Assembly (NCBI GenBank): GCA_024762475.1
Contig: JANTHJ010000017.1
Span: forward strand, 1 to 41,493
Origin: Chromatiales bacterium
GTDB taxonomy: Bacteria; Pseudomonadota; Gammaproteobacteria; Chromatiales; Chromatiaceae
Length of the DNA: 41,493 bases
Direction: 5' to 3'
Below are positions 32,415 through 40,848 of this stretch, piece after piece (position 1 is the first letter of the stretch; each line of letters opens with the position of its first letter). Position numbers and translations under genes: made by a program. The notes below the pieces were generated by a model, which was not told the DNA's origin, made no database searches, and worked only from the letters and a program-made list of their open reading frames with translations.

Positions 32415-32894
32415 CTAATCGGGTTCCTCGACTTTGATGAGGACCCAGCCCAACTGGCGATAGTCGTTGATCTGCGCGGGTCCGGCCGCGCTGACATCCA
32501 CGTAGTCCGGAAAGTCCTCGGGGGTGACGTCGTACCAGCTCGCATGGGTGCCGCAGACGTGGACGGGTACATTCTCATCCTCGGTCAGAGAACGGACCAG
32601 CTGGTGAACCTCCGTGTATTCGTCTCGATAGCGTCGTTCCAGAGCGAACTGTTCGGTGCCGTGGGTCACCACCGCGATGCCGATACCCGGGAAGCGGGCG
32701 CGGAGCTGGCGCGCGTATTCGGCGACCTGGGGCATGGCCCACTCGAGGGCATTTTCATCGCCTTCGACGATCTCGAAGACCACCCCAGCAGGCGCCTGTT
32801 CCGAGCCCAGCAGGGATTGCATCCGCTCGCCTGCCTGCAGCGGCCCGGTTGTCAGTAGAAGCAGAAAAATCAGGAGGCGTGGCATCAGGGACAT
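32415..32894 (-). CDS. Periplasmic DsrE/YchN-like protein
   Basis: The 159-residue protein has a signal peptide (LLIFLLLLTTGPLQAG). Its body follows the DsrE/DsrF-like fold: IGIAVVTHGTEQFAL strand-turn, then VPVHVCGTHASWYDV, where the Cys occupies the position of the active Cys in DsrE-family sulfur carriers, and INDYRQLGWVLIKVEE at the end. Cytoplasmic relatives relay sulfur (DsrE, TusD); exported versions are common in sulfur-metabolising gammaproteobacteria, with unproven roles. ATG 32894 and ATG 32885 are both plausible starts. It follows the cytidylate-kinase-like gene by about 50 bases on the same strand. Confidence 0.78.
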   Translation of the reverse strand: MSLMPRLLIFLLLLTTGPLQAGERMQSLLGSEQAPAGVVFEIVEGDENALEWAMPQVAEYARQLRARFPGIGIAVVTHGTEQFALERRYRDEYTEVHQLVRSLTEDENVPVHVCGTHASWYDVTPEDFPDYVDVSAAGPAQINDYRQLGWVLIKVEEPD

Positions 32895-32945
32895 GACGGA
32901 TTCCTCGGGGGTCTGTCCTGTTGGACCAGCCAGTACCCGGAAGAT

Positions 32946-33641
32946 TCAGCCTTCGCCGGGCCCGGTTATCGCACAGGGCTTGTCCTTGCTCGCACGCAGG
33001 ATCAGGTCCAGGCGGGCAGCCTCGCTGAGGCCATCGACGTTCAACACCAGGTCGTATCCGTGGGCGTCATGGGGATCGCGTCCGGTCAGCTCGCGGACAA
33101 AGCCCCCCCGTTCCTTGTCCATCTCCAGGATCTTTTGCCTGGCTTCCCCAACTTCAAGGTCGTGGACATGGGCGTAGTTCCTGGCCCGCAGATCCACCGA
33201 CCCGACGATGCGCAGACGCAGGCACTGGGGGCAGTCTTGGAGCAGAAAGGTGGCGCCCCGGCCGACAATCACGCCGCCGCTCTGGCCGATGCCGAGCACC
33301 GTATTGATCAGGTTCTTGCGGTAGCTCTGGGCCAGCAGGCTCTTGCGCGCGATGAGGTTTTCCAGCCAGTTCGGCCGCAGGCCGCTGAGCCTCTCGTCGA
33401 GGGATTCGAGGTCAATCGGGTCGACGCCCGAGGCCTCGGCAATGGCGTTGAGCAGCTCTCGATCGTAGAGCGGTACCCCCAGCGTCTTGGCCAGCTTTTT
33501 GCCGAACGTTCGACCACAAACGCCGGTCTCTCGGGAGATGGCGATAACGCAAGGCGGCGGCTTCTCGCGCTGTCTGGCTGCCTCTTCCAGCAGTTCCATC
33601 TTGATCAGTGCCTGGATGACAGCCTGCGAGTCGATCGTCAC
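32946..33641 (-). CDS. Cytidylate-kinase-like family protein
   Basis: From the GTG at 33641 the product is 231 residues. CVIAISRETGVCGRTFGKKLA near residue 36 (core SRETGVCGRTFGKKL) is the degenerate P-loop, followed by LYDRELLNAIAE, GVIVGRGATFLL and RLRIVGS; the pattern matches the Cytidylate_kin2 family rather than true Cmk. Substrate is unknown. The P-loop lacks the usual GSGGS form, so activity is in question. The ORF is open to 33992, but the extra part overlaps the small Cys-motif gene on the same strand in another frame, so GTG 33641 (IDSQAVIQALIKM after it) is preferred, though its ribosome site is weak. Confidence 0.75.
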   Translation of the reverse strand: MTIDSQAVIQALIKMELLEEAARQREKPPPCVIAISRETGVCGRTFGKKLAKTLGVPLYDRELLNAIAEASGVDPIDLESLDERLSGLRPNWLENLIARKSLLAQSYRKNLINTVLGIGQSGGVIVGRGATFLLQDCPQCLRLRIVGSVDLRARNYAHVHDLEVGEARQKILEMDKERGGFVRELTGRDPHDAHGYDLVLNVDGLSEAARLDLILRASKDKPCAITGPGEG

Positions 33642-33679
33642 CTTGGATTCTCTGGTCGGGTTGGACGGCCGATACAATA

Positions 33680-33952
33680 TCAAATCAGACCGTTCTTTTG
33701 CAGAACGGCATGGATACGCCTGGCAGTCCTGGCCAGGCGAGACAACTCGGCCAGGCCAGGTCTTTCTCCCTGGTCCAGGCGTTGCTCCCACCCGGCCAGT
33801 TCGTCGTCGAGGTAGGTCAGGAGTTTCATCGAGCATCCCTCGCAGGGGCCCTGGCACACCTGGGCCTCCGGGGCGTCGAACGGCAGGGTTTGGCGGATCT
33901 GCGCGATCATTTCGCGCATGGCAGTGGAGACGCTCGGTTTCATTTTGTGCAT
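33680..33952 (-). CDS. Small protein with CX3CX2C motif, unknown function
   Basis: The 90-residue protein has an N-terminal helix (MREMIAQIRQTLPF), then AQVCQGPCEGCSMKLLTYLDDEL with Cys at spacing C-x3-C-x2-C (core CQGPCEGC), then a charged helical second half. Three clustered Cys could hold a metal or Fe-S cluster, or act in thiol chemistry, but a fourth ligand is not apparent. It lies 38 bases upstream of the cytidylate-kinase-like gene on the same strand and within the same likely transcript as the DsrE-like gene. I recognise no named family. Confidence 0.65.
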   Translation of the reverse strand: MHKMKPSVSTAMREMIAQIRQTLPFDAPEAQVCQGPCEGCSMKLLTYLDDELAGWEQRLDQGERPGLAELSRLARTARRIHAVLQKNGLI

Positions 33953-34105
33953 TATCGGTGCGGACCCAGAGGAAGGCGCTGACCGGGATCAAACCACAGG
34001 GCGCCTTTGCCCTGGGAACCAGATTTATCCTGGAGCCTCCGAGCGGCCGATTCCAGCGCGTGGAGGGGGATAGGAGGGGTTGATGGCCCCGAGGTGGAGC
34101 AAGAA

Positions 34106-34495
34106 ATGAACAACAAGAGACGACGTTATCGCAAGAAAGACAATCAGTTCATCGTGGCGGTCCGGCTCGACCTGGAGACCGAGGGCTTCACCTATTTCAA
34201 ATGGGGTTCACAGCAGCGTTGCAAGCGTGGCGACTGGGTGGCCGACAACAACGGGGATGTCTACACCATCGATCACAAGGTCTTCCTCAAGACCTACCGG
34301 CAGATCGCGCCGGGCCATTATGTAAAGATCAACCCGGTGTGGGCAGAGGTGGCCGACTCGGCGGGCTGGATGCCGACCAAGGAAGGCAGGTCTCGCTACG
34401 AGGCCGGCGACTACCTGGTGTTCAACGACGAGGAAGGTACCGACGGCTACTGCATGTCCAAGGCGCGGTTCGAGGCGATGTACGAGCCGGATTGA
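34106..34495 (+). CDS. PGDYG-like domain protein
   Basis: The 129-residue soluble protein starts with a basic tail (MNNKRRRYRKKD), then FTYFKWGSQQRCKRGDWVADNNGDVYTID (core RCKRGDWVADNNGDVY) and a second half with RYEAGDYLVFNDEEGTDGYCM (core YEAGDYLVFNDEEG). The two 'x-G-D-(W/Y)-(L/V)-(V/A)' elements are characteristic of PGDYG-type domains, in which the motif precedes strands of a small beta barrel. Function is unknown. The ATG follows GGAGCAAGAA. It is transcribed alone, divergent from the Cys-motif gene. Confidence 0.65.
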   Translation: MNNKRRRYRKKDNQFIVAVRLDLETEGFTYFKWGSQQRCKRGDWVADNNGDVYTIDHKVFLKTYRQIAPGHYVKINPVWAEVADSAGWMPTKEGRSRYEAGDYLVFNDEEGTDGYCMSKARFEAMYEPD

Positions 34496-34619
34496 CGGAC
34501 TGCCCGCTGGCCCAGTAAGGGTCGACCTGGATGCTTTGCCAACGGGGCGTTCGCGAGGCCCTAGTCGCCTCGGGCAGAGGCCGTGGGGCGGCAGATTTTA
34601 TGTCATTGCTTGGAGTGCC

Positions 34620-34647
34620 TGGACAAGCGGGAACTTTCTTCTATGCT
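34620..34647 (+). promoter_or_regulatory. Candidate promoter of the CsgG/LpoB cluster
   Basis: TGGACA (34620-34625) and TATGCT (34642-34647) are 16 bases apart (5 of 6 and 4 of 6 matches). It would start transcription near 34654, giving a leader of about 140 bases before the GTG at 34794. The whole gap 34496-34793 has no convincing gene; it is the only long non-coding stretch before the cluster. Confidence 0.35.
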
Positions 34648-34793
34648 CTTAACCCATGGCATTTGGCCGAGGCAGTGCGCGCGCCTGGCCGATGCTGCCC
34701 CCTTTGAGAGGAGGGGCGAGGGCCGCCAGGCCCGCAGTTCGCAACGATAAGAAGAGGCCGGCACGCTGCCAGGCCGATCAGGGAGGACGGTCC

Positions 34794-35693
34794 GTGAGCA
34801 GGATTCAGGTTTTTCTGGTTACATTTCTCATTCTACTCCTTGGTGTTGGTGGTCTCGGTTCTGCCTTGGCCGCCTCGACCCAGCCCGCGGTGGCGATCAA
34901 GGAGCCGAAGGTCGGCGAGAAGGTCAACAAATACGCCCGCCGCCATCTCAATCTCGAATTACTCTGGGCCGAGCTGGAAAATGCCTTTCGCGCGACCCGC
35001 AAGTTCCGCGTGGTGAGCCGCAACACCGAGGTGATGCAGGACATCCGCGAGGAGCAGAAGTTTGCCGAGTCGGACCTGGCCAAGGGCGATGCGGCCAGTA
35101 CCGGTGAGCTGTCCAACGCGCATTACCTGATTCTCCCCAAGGTGCAGAACTTCAAGTTCTATCGCTCCGCCAAGCGCCTGCCGAACTTCGACAACAAGTA
35201 CCGGCGCCAGGATTCGGGGATGTTGCACCTGACCGCGCAGATGGTCGATACGACCTCCGGTCAGATCGTCTCCACCTTCGATCTCAAGAGCAATTTCGCG
35301 ACCAAATCGCAGATCGTGAACACCAACCGCGGGGCGCCCAACAACGTCTACTTCACCAAGATGGCCAAGGACGTGGCGGCGCAGTTGGCGGACCAGTTCG
35401 TCGATGCGGTATACCCCATGAAGGTGGTGAAACGCACCCGGCGCAACCAGGTGATCATCAACCGTGGCAAGGATGGCGGCCTGAAGAAGGGCCAGAAGTA
35501 CGAGGTCTTCTATGCGGGCGAGGCGCTGGTCGATCCGGACACGGGCGAGTCCCTGGGTTCCGGCGAGGAATATGTGGGCAAGGTCGAGATCGTGCGGATC
35601 AATCCCAAGGTGAGTTACGCCAAGATCATCGAGGAGGCGGACCCGGAGAACGGGCCGATCGGCGTGGGTGACATCCTGCGCAAGCCACAATAG
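34794..35693 (+). CDS. CsgG/FlgT-like periplasmic protein
   Basis: The 299-residue protein has a signal peptide (FLVTFLILLLGVGGLGSALAA) without a lipobox. A CsgG-like fold follows (about 45-215): helix plus FRVVSRNTEVMQDIREEQ, the 'rfxvvdR..l..i..Eq' element, then NAHYLILPKVQNF, the '(G)ADYll.G.v' strand. The C-terminus (about 217-299) is a small beta domain, VIINRGKDGGLKKGQKY and DPDTGESLG, like the FlgT C-terminal domain. CsgG relatives build outer-membrane secretion rings or bind PBPs; FlgT belongs to a flagellar outer ring. GTG start with GGGAGGA upstream. It leads a five-gene same-strand cluster. Confidence 0.75.
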   Translation: MSRIQVFLVTFLILLLGVGGLGSALAASTQPAVAIKEPKVGEKVNKYARRHLNLELLWAELENAFRATRKFRVVSRNTEVMQDIREEQKFAESDLAKGDAASTGELSNAHYLILPKVQNFKFYRSAKRLPNFDNKYRRQDSGMLHLTAQMVDTTSGQIVSTFDLKSNFATKSQIVNTNRGAPNNVYFTKMAKDVAAQLADQFVDAVYPMKVVKRTRRNQVIINRGKDGGLKKGQKYEVFYAGEALVDPDTGESLGSGEEYVGKVEIVRINPKVSYAKIIEEADPENGPIGVGDILRKPQ

Positions 35694-35708
35694 GCAAGGG
35701 AGGGCATC

Positions 35709-38207
35709 ATGAAATCGAATCTTCTGCAGCGGCTGGGCCTGCTGGTGGCCCTGTTTGCCTTTGCTTTGGTGGCCTCGGCCGCTCCAGAGACATTGTCGCC
35801 CTCGAAGAAGCAGGTCCGTATCGTGGTGATGGGGCAGGAGGATTTCCACCCTGACCGCACCGTGCCGGGCAATGTCCGTTCGCTGCCCGACGATCTGGCG
35901 GCGCGTGTCATTGAGCAACTGACCAAGACGAAGCGCTTCGAGGTGCTCGAGCGCACTGCGTTACGCCGTGTGGTGCGTGAGCAGCAGTTCGGTCAGAAGG
36001 CGGGGAAGACCGATCTCGACCGGGTGATCGAGAAGACCGTCGAGAACCTGCCCGAGACCAATGGCTGGACCATCGCCGCGGCCAGTGTCGCGGCCGATCA
36101 CAACGATCGGCTGAAGGAGTTCAAGGACCTGGGTACCGCCCTGGGGGCAGACTACATACTCTATGCCGTTCTGGAGCAGCAGAAGGCATCGACAAAGCAG
36201 ACCGCCGTACCGTTCAGCGATCGCGGCCGCACCCAGACCGAAAAACAGGTCGATGCCCGGCTGCGGCTGCGCCTGATCGATGCCCGGCAAGGACGTATCG
36301 TCGGTGCGGACAGCCTTCGTACCCGCATCTCCGAGACCGTTTTCAAGGGGCGCGAGCCCAGCCAGGACGCCTATTCGATGTTCGACCACCTCGGCCGCCA
36401 GGCTGCGCTCAGCGTGCTGGACATGGTGTTTCCGCCGCGCCTGGTGGGCAAGGATCCCTGGATCGTCGACCGCGGCAGTGATCAGGGTGTGCAGGTCGGC
36501 GACCGCTACCGCGTGGAGCGCGAGGGCAAGGCAGTCACCGATGCCACCGGTGTCTCCCTCGGCCGGCTGCGCACTCCGGTCGGGCATGTGCGGGTGACCC
36601 GGGTCCAGCCCGCCTTTTCGGTGGTCGAGCCGGTCGATGGGAAACCGCAGCTCAACGACCTGGCGCTGCCACAGAAGCAGGCGGTCGGCAGCGGAGGGCG
36701 ACTCGCCACGGCACCACCGCTGGTACGCACGGCGGGCGCAGCGGCCGCTCCTCCGGTCAAGCCGCGCTTGGCGGTCGGGCTGGTCAAGGCCGGCTCGACA
36801 GCACGCACCGGCGCCAATGCGAACGAACACATCCCCGCCTTCACCGATACCCTGATCTCGCGTCTGGCGCAGACCCGCCGCTTCCAGCTGATCGATCGCC
36901 AGGAGACCGATCAACTGCTGGACGAACAGCTGGCGCAGGCGATGGCCGAGAATCGTGCATTGCCCTCGGTGATGGGGCAGCTCAAGGGCGCCGACTATCT
37001 GCTGATCGGCAGTGTCTCGAACTTCGCCATCGACAAGACGGCGACCAAGCTGCCGGGGTCCAGCCGCGTGCTGGTCGGCACCAAGGGACGGGTCGAGGGC
37101 AACATGCGGGTGGTCGATGCGCGCACCGGCGATGTGCTCGCCTCGCGCAAGATCTCGGTCGCGGAGAGCCTGAGCGAGCCGGCGGGCGAGGCGCAGCTGG
37201 TCACCGCGTTGGCGGATGCCTATGCCGACCAGGTCACGGTCGAGCTGATGAACGCGATCTATCCGATCAAGGTGGCAGCGGTGGTCTCCGGTGTGGCCTA
37301 TATCAATCGCGGCAGCGATGGGGGGCTGCAGGCGGGCGAACGGTTGCGCGCGGTGCGCCCGGGACAGCCCATCATCGACCCGGACACCGGCGTGCAGATG
37401 GGTAACGCCGAGCAGGAGCTGGGCGAGGTGGTTCTTGCCGAGGTCGAGGACGCCCGGTCCAAGGCGCCGGTGGGTGATGTGGTACTGCAGCGCGGAGACA
37501 TCCTGAAACGGATGCCGGAACGCAAGGGACGTCGCGCCACCCAGGCGGCGCGGATGGCGGCGCCCGCCCGAACCGGGGGTCGGGCCGACAGCAAGGAAGG
37601 CGGGCCCATGACCCTGGCCGTCGGCATGATCAAGGTAAATCCGCGCGCGAACAATCGCCGGCTGCGCAACGCCAACCCGGTACGCATCACCAACGACCTG
37701 ATGGTCAAGCTGTCGCAGTTCCCTGAGTTCGACGTCATGGAGCGGTCCGAGATCGACCAGGTGCTCGACGAGAAGACCTTCACCGCCATTGCGGCGGGCA
37801 ACTCGCCCACCGACAGCCTGCGCGAACTCCAGGGGGCCGACTACCTGGTCCATGCTGCGATCGATGATTTCCTGGTGCGACTGGAGCAGACCCGGGTGCC
37901 CTATACCAATGAGCTACAGAATCGTTATTTCGGTACCGCCGAGGCCACCCTGCGCATGGTCGACGCCCATACCGGCAAGCTGGTGAGTGCGGTGAAGCTG
38001 CGTATCGATGATCGCCTGAAGCAAACCAAGAGCGACGGGATGGCGACCAATGATCTGATCGATCGTCTCACCACCGAGATGGCCACGCGGATCAGCGACG
38101 ACCTGCTGGCGCGGCGTGAGGGCACGCTGGTGCCGATCGGCCGTCGCCCGCGCGATACGCAAGACGAGCGTCCGGCGCCAGCGCCGGTGCGGCGCCCCAA
38201 CTTCTGA
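35709..38207 (+). CDS. Exported protein with three CsgG-like units and two FlgT-C-like domains
   Basis: The 832-residue protein has a signal peptide (LLVALFAFALVASA). Three CsgG-like units follow. Unit 1 (about 36-240): FEVLERTALRRVVREQQ, GADYILYAVLE. Unit 2 (about 353-520): FQLIDRQETDQLLDEQ, GADYLLIGSVSNF. Unit 3 (about 634-805): FDVMERSEIDQVLDEK, GADYLVHAAIDDF. Units 1 and 2 are each followed by a beta domain (about 251-312, VDRGSDQGVQVGDRY; 522-601, INRGSDGGLQAGERL with DPDTGVQMG). Unit 2 plus its tail resembles the upstream 299-residue protein, so the gene grew by duplication and fusion. Linkers are Ala/Pro-rich. A GGGAGG site precedes the ATG, 15 bases after the previous stop. Role unknown; an envelope-spanning ring or scaffold is inferred. 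Confidence 0.72.
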   Translation: MKSNLLQRLGLLVALFAFALVASAAPETLSPSKKQVRIVVMGQEDFHPDRTVPGNVRSLPDDLAARVIEQLTKTKRFEVLERTALRRVVREQQFGQKAGKTDLDRVIEKTVENLPETNGWTIAAASVAADHNDRLKEFKDLGTALGADYILYAVLEQQKASTKQTAVPFSDRGRTQTEKQVDARLRLRLIDARQGRIVGADSLRTRISETVFKGREPSQDAYSMFDHLGRQAALSVLDMVFPPRLVGKDPWIVDRGSDQGVQVGDRYRVEREGKAVTDATGVSLGRLRTPVGHVRVTRVQPAFSVVEPVDGKPQLNDLALPQKQAVGSGGRLATAPPLVRTAGAAAAPPVKPRLAVGLVKAGSTARTGANANEHIPAFTDTLISRLAQTRRFQLIDRQETDQLLDEQLAQAMAENRALPSVMGQLKGADYLLIGSVSNFAIDKTATKLPGSSRVLVGTKGRVEGNMRVVDARTGDVLASRKISVAESLSEPAGEAQLVTALADAYADQVTVELMNAIYPIKVAAVVSGVAYINRGSDGGLQAGERLRAVRPGQPIIDPDTGVQMGNAEQELGEVVLAEVEDARSKAPVGDVVLQRGDILKRMPERKGRRATQAARMAAPARTGGRADSKEGGPMTLAVGMIKVNPRANNRRLRNANPVRITNDLMVKLSQFPEFDVMERSEIDQVLDEKTFTAIAAGNSPTDSLRELQGADYLVHAAIDDFLVRLEQTRVPYTNELQNRYFGTAEATLRMVDAHTGKLVSAVKLRIDDRLKQTKSDGMATNDLIDRLTTEMATRISDDLLARREGTLVPIGRRPRDTQDERPAPAPVRRPNF

Positions 38208-38233
38208 ACGTTGGCTAAGAGGAACCACGAGAG

Positions 38234-39820
38234 ATGACACGAGTCGCAAATCGGATCCTTGGCCTTTCCATTCTGCTGCTCGCACTCGGGGCGGGAGAGG
38301 TACTGGCGGCCAATCCCTTCGGCGCCTTCGTTCAGGCCCTCAACAACCCATCAGCGCAAAATCAGCAGGCAGGGCAGGGCGCGCGGCCCGCGGCGGGCGC
38401 TCCCACCCTCGGGCGCGGAAGGGCCATGCAGCGGCAGGTGGTCTACGAGGGCTATACCAAGACCATGCTGCCGATCAAGAAGTTGATCGCCAGCGGAAAA
38501 CTCGAGGCGGCCCTTGCGCAAAAGGCCAAGCAGTATGTCAAGCCTGAGGATATGGATGTGCTGGCCGATCTCGAGTTGGGTCTGATGTCGCTGGATGCCT
38601 CTGATGTGAACGCTGCCCAGGAGCACTTCGCCAAGGCGGAACGTGCCAAGGTGGCGGACCAGGAGCAGAGCACCGTCATGGGGTTCTTCTCCGGCCTGCG
38701 AGATACCGCCACTTCGACCGTCACCGGCAATGCGGAGTTGAGTGACTACCAGGGCCCGGGTTTCGAACGGGTGCTGATGCTCAACTACAAGTCCATCGCC
38801 TACATGCTCGAAGGTGATCGCAGGGCCTACAACGTCACCCGCCGCGCGATCGACCTGCAGAATATCGAGAAGAAGAAGTTCGACGAGATGGTGCGCAAGG
38901 CCAAGGAAGACATTGCGAAAAAGGAGAAGGAGCAGGCCGCGCAGGGCAAAAAGATCGAGAAGGTCGGCTTCGATGCCATTGTCGAGGAGCAGTATCGCAA
39001 GACCGACCGGCAGGCGCGCAAGGTGCCCAGCGCCTTCGTCAATCCCTTCGGGTTCTACATCGCTGGCGCGGTGCAGGAGATCGACAGCTACGAGGACCGC
39101 AGTCTGCGCGACAACGCCCGGATCTCTTACAAGAAGGCCCTCGAACTCAACCCCAAGAGCGCGGTCATCAAGGCGGCGGTGCGTGATCTGAAGCGACGCG
39201 CGCCTCAGGGCAAACGGCTGGTACATGTGGTGGTGGGTCAAGGCTTTGCGCCCGAGAAGAAACTGCTCAAGTTCGAACTCTCCCTCGGCCAGGCATTGCC
39301 GACAACCATCGAGCTGCCTATCTACGAGCCGGTGCCGAGCACGGTCGCCCGGGTCGAGGCACGGACCACCGGGGGCAAGCGTTGGGCGCGTCTCTCGCCG
39401 GTGGCCGATATCACCGCCCTGGCCCTGCGCTACCAAAAGGATTCGGGACCGCTGGCGCAGTTGCGCATGATGACCACGGTCATCCGCAATGTGCTCGAGG
39501 GCCAGGCCTGGAACCAGGCGGCGCAGAGTGCCGGGGTATTCGGGGGGCTGATCAAGTCGGTGAAGAGTGCCCGGGATGAGATGGTGCATCCGGACATGCG
39601 CTCCTGGTCCACTCTCCCGTCACAGCTGCTGGCCGCGCGCTTCTATGTGCCGCGCAGCGTCTCGCGCTTCAAGCTGGTCAGCTATGACAAGCGCGGCCGC
39701 GTGTTGAGCTCGAAGTTGGTCCAGCTCGACAACAAGAGTCATAACTTTGTCTATGCCCGGGCGGTAGGGAAGCAGCTCTATCCCTCGTCCAGTGAAACGA
39801 TGTGGGTGGGGGTACGATGA
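38234..39820 (+). CDS. COG3014-like exported repeat protein
   Basis: The 528-residue protein has a signal peptide (LGLSILLLALGAGEVLAA) and no lipobox. The N-terminal two thirds are helical with TPR-like character (LADLELGLMSLDASDVNAAQ, LMLNYKSIAYMLEGD, RISYKKALELNPKSAVIK in separate places), including a Lys/Glu-rich coiled segment near 215-250. The C-terminal third is mainly beta (LVHVVVGQGFAPEKK, ELPIYEPVPSTV). This layout matches COG3014 proteins that lie beside YcfL and LpoB homologues in marine gammaproteobacteria, as I recall. Function is not established. Its TGA overlaps the next ATG by 4 bases. Confidence 0.72.
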   Translation: MTRVANRILGLSILLLALGAGEVLAANPFGAFVQALNNPSAQNQQAGQGARPAAGAPTLGRGRAMQRQVVYEGYTKTMLPIKKLIASGKLEAALAQKAKQYVKPEDMDVLADLELGLMSLDASDVNAAQEHFAKAERAKVADQEQSTVMGFFSGLRDTATSTVTGNAELSDYQGPGFERVLMLNYKSIAYMLEGDRRAYNVTRRAIDLQNIEKKKFDEMVRKAKEDIAKKEKEQAAQGKKIEKVGFDAIVEEQYRKTDRQARKVPSAFVNPFGFYIAGAVQEIDSYEDRSLRDNARISYKKALELNPKSAVIKAAVRDLKRRAPQGKRLVHVVVGQGFAPEKKLLKFELSLGQALPTTIELPIYEPVPSTVARVEARTTGGKRWARLSPVADITALALRYQKDSGPLAQLRMMTTVIRNVLEGQAWNQAAQSAGVFGGLIKSVKSARDEMVHPDMRSWSTLPSQLLAARFYVPRSVSRFKLVSYDKRGRVLSSKLVQLDNKSHNFVYARAVGKQLYPSSSETMWVGVR

Positions 39821-40278
39821 TGAAAGACAACTGGGGCAGGGTTTTGGGTCTGGCGGCGATGGTGGCGTTGACGGGATGCAATACCACGGGCGTAAGCGAC
39901 CCGAACGTTCGCCATTATCGGCAGGACACGATCAACGATACGCATCCGCGGGCGCGCCTGGTGCTCGGCTCCGCCGATCTGGTAGGACGGATCGCACTGG
40001 TCGATGTCCGCATGGGAGATGTCGGCGGCCTTGCCCGGGCGGAGGTGTCCGCGCAGAACCTCACCAATGATCGCTACACCCTGGAGTACATGATTCGCTG
40101 GGAGGACCGCCAGGGATTCGATATCAAGGACAACCCGGTGTGGAAGCGGTTCGTCCTGGGGCCGCGCGAGATCAAGAGCTTTCAGAGCGTTGCCGGCAAT
40201 CCGGATGCCTATGCCATCACCATGACGGTACGCCTGCCGGACGATATCTTCATTCACCAGGAAAAGTCCACGCGTTGA
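39817..40278 (+). CDS. YcfL-like (DUF1425) lipoprotein
   Basis: The 153-residue precursor has a lipoprotein signal with lipobox LTGC near residue 21. The mature part is one beta-sandwich-type domain: VEVSAQNLTN-type core (AEVSAQNLTNDRYTLEY), MIRWEDRQGFDI and FVLGPREIKSFQSVA, the DUF1425 pattern of YcfL. In E. coli ycfL precedes lpoB, and the same order holds here. ATG 39817 overlaps the previous stop; ATG 39820 is an equal alternative. Outer-membrane attachment is expected since the residue after Cys is Asn, not Asp. Confidence 0.82.
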   Translation: MMKDNWGRVLGLAAMVALTGCNTTGVSDPNVRHYRQDTINDTHPRARLVLGSADLVGRIALVDVRMGDVGGLARAEVSAQNLTNDRYTLEYMIRWEDRQGFDIKDNPVWKRFVLGPREIKSFQSVAGNPDAYAITMTVRLPDDIFIHQEKSTR

Positions 40279-40302
40279 GACGTCACTCGTAAGGAGCGAG
40301 CC

Positions 40303-40836
40303 ATGAGAAAAATGAAACTACTCGTACCCGTTGCCGCCGGCCTGGTGCTGGTGGGCTGCCAGAGCAATCCACTCGTCACTGGCGGACAGGCCAATGTGGG
40401 AGTGGTCGATTCGGGTACCCGCGGACACCTGCAGGCCGAACTGACCATGGCCGACTACACCGAGCTGGCGGAACAGGTCACCAACAAGATGCTCTCGTCG
40501 AAGTTCGTGCAGGGCTGGGGCAAGCGCAAGCCGCGTTTGATCCTGGCCAAGCTGCGCAACAACACCGACAACGAAAACATCCGCATGGCCGATATCTACG
40601 ACCGCATCACCGAGACCCTGCTCAACTCGGGCAAGGTGCGTCTGCTCGACACCTCGGCCACCAGTTTCGACTATGTGGTGCGCTCGGAACTCTCGTCCAA
40701 CCGGCAGTACGGTGCCGACGGCCAGCAGTTGGTCGGCTACAAGCTCGAGCTGAAGATGTTCACCATCGACGGCGAGATGAAGGGGCAGTGGTCCGGCACT
40801 CTGACCCTGGCCAAGGGCAAGAAGGCATTCTTCTGA
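40303..40836 (+). CDS. lpoB: LpoB-like penicillin-binding-protein activator lipoprotein
   Basis: The 177-residue precursor has lipobox LVGC near residue 19 and Gln after Cys, so outer-membrane sorting is expected. The mature domain matches LpoB: ELTMADYTELAEQVTNKMLSS (core TMADYTELAEQ), RPKL-like KPRLILAKLRNNTDNENIRM in part, then DIYDRITETLLNSGKVRLLD. LpoB crosses the periplasm and stimulates PBP1b glycan polymerisation in E. coli; its fold is CsgG-like, linking it to the first two genes of this cluster. AAGGAGCGAGCC precedes the ATG. It is the last gene of the cluster, converging with the permease by 12 bases. Confidence 0.85.
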   Translation: MRKMKLLVPVAAGLVLVGCQSNPLVTGGQANVGVVDSGTRGHLQAELTMADYTELAEQVTNKMLSSKFVQGWGKRKPRLILAKLRNNTDNENIRMADIYDRITETLLNSGKVRLLDTSATSFDYVVRSELSSNRQYGADGQQLVGYKLELKMFTIDGEMKGQWSGTLTLAKGKKAFF

Positions 40837-40848
40837 AGAAGCACTCCC

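Noticed and set aside
35961-37853. 630-codon open frame antisense to the triple CsgG gene
   Set aside because: Composition typical of antisense reading of a high-GC gene; no start signal or motif; the plus frame shows an internally repeated fold.
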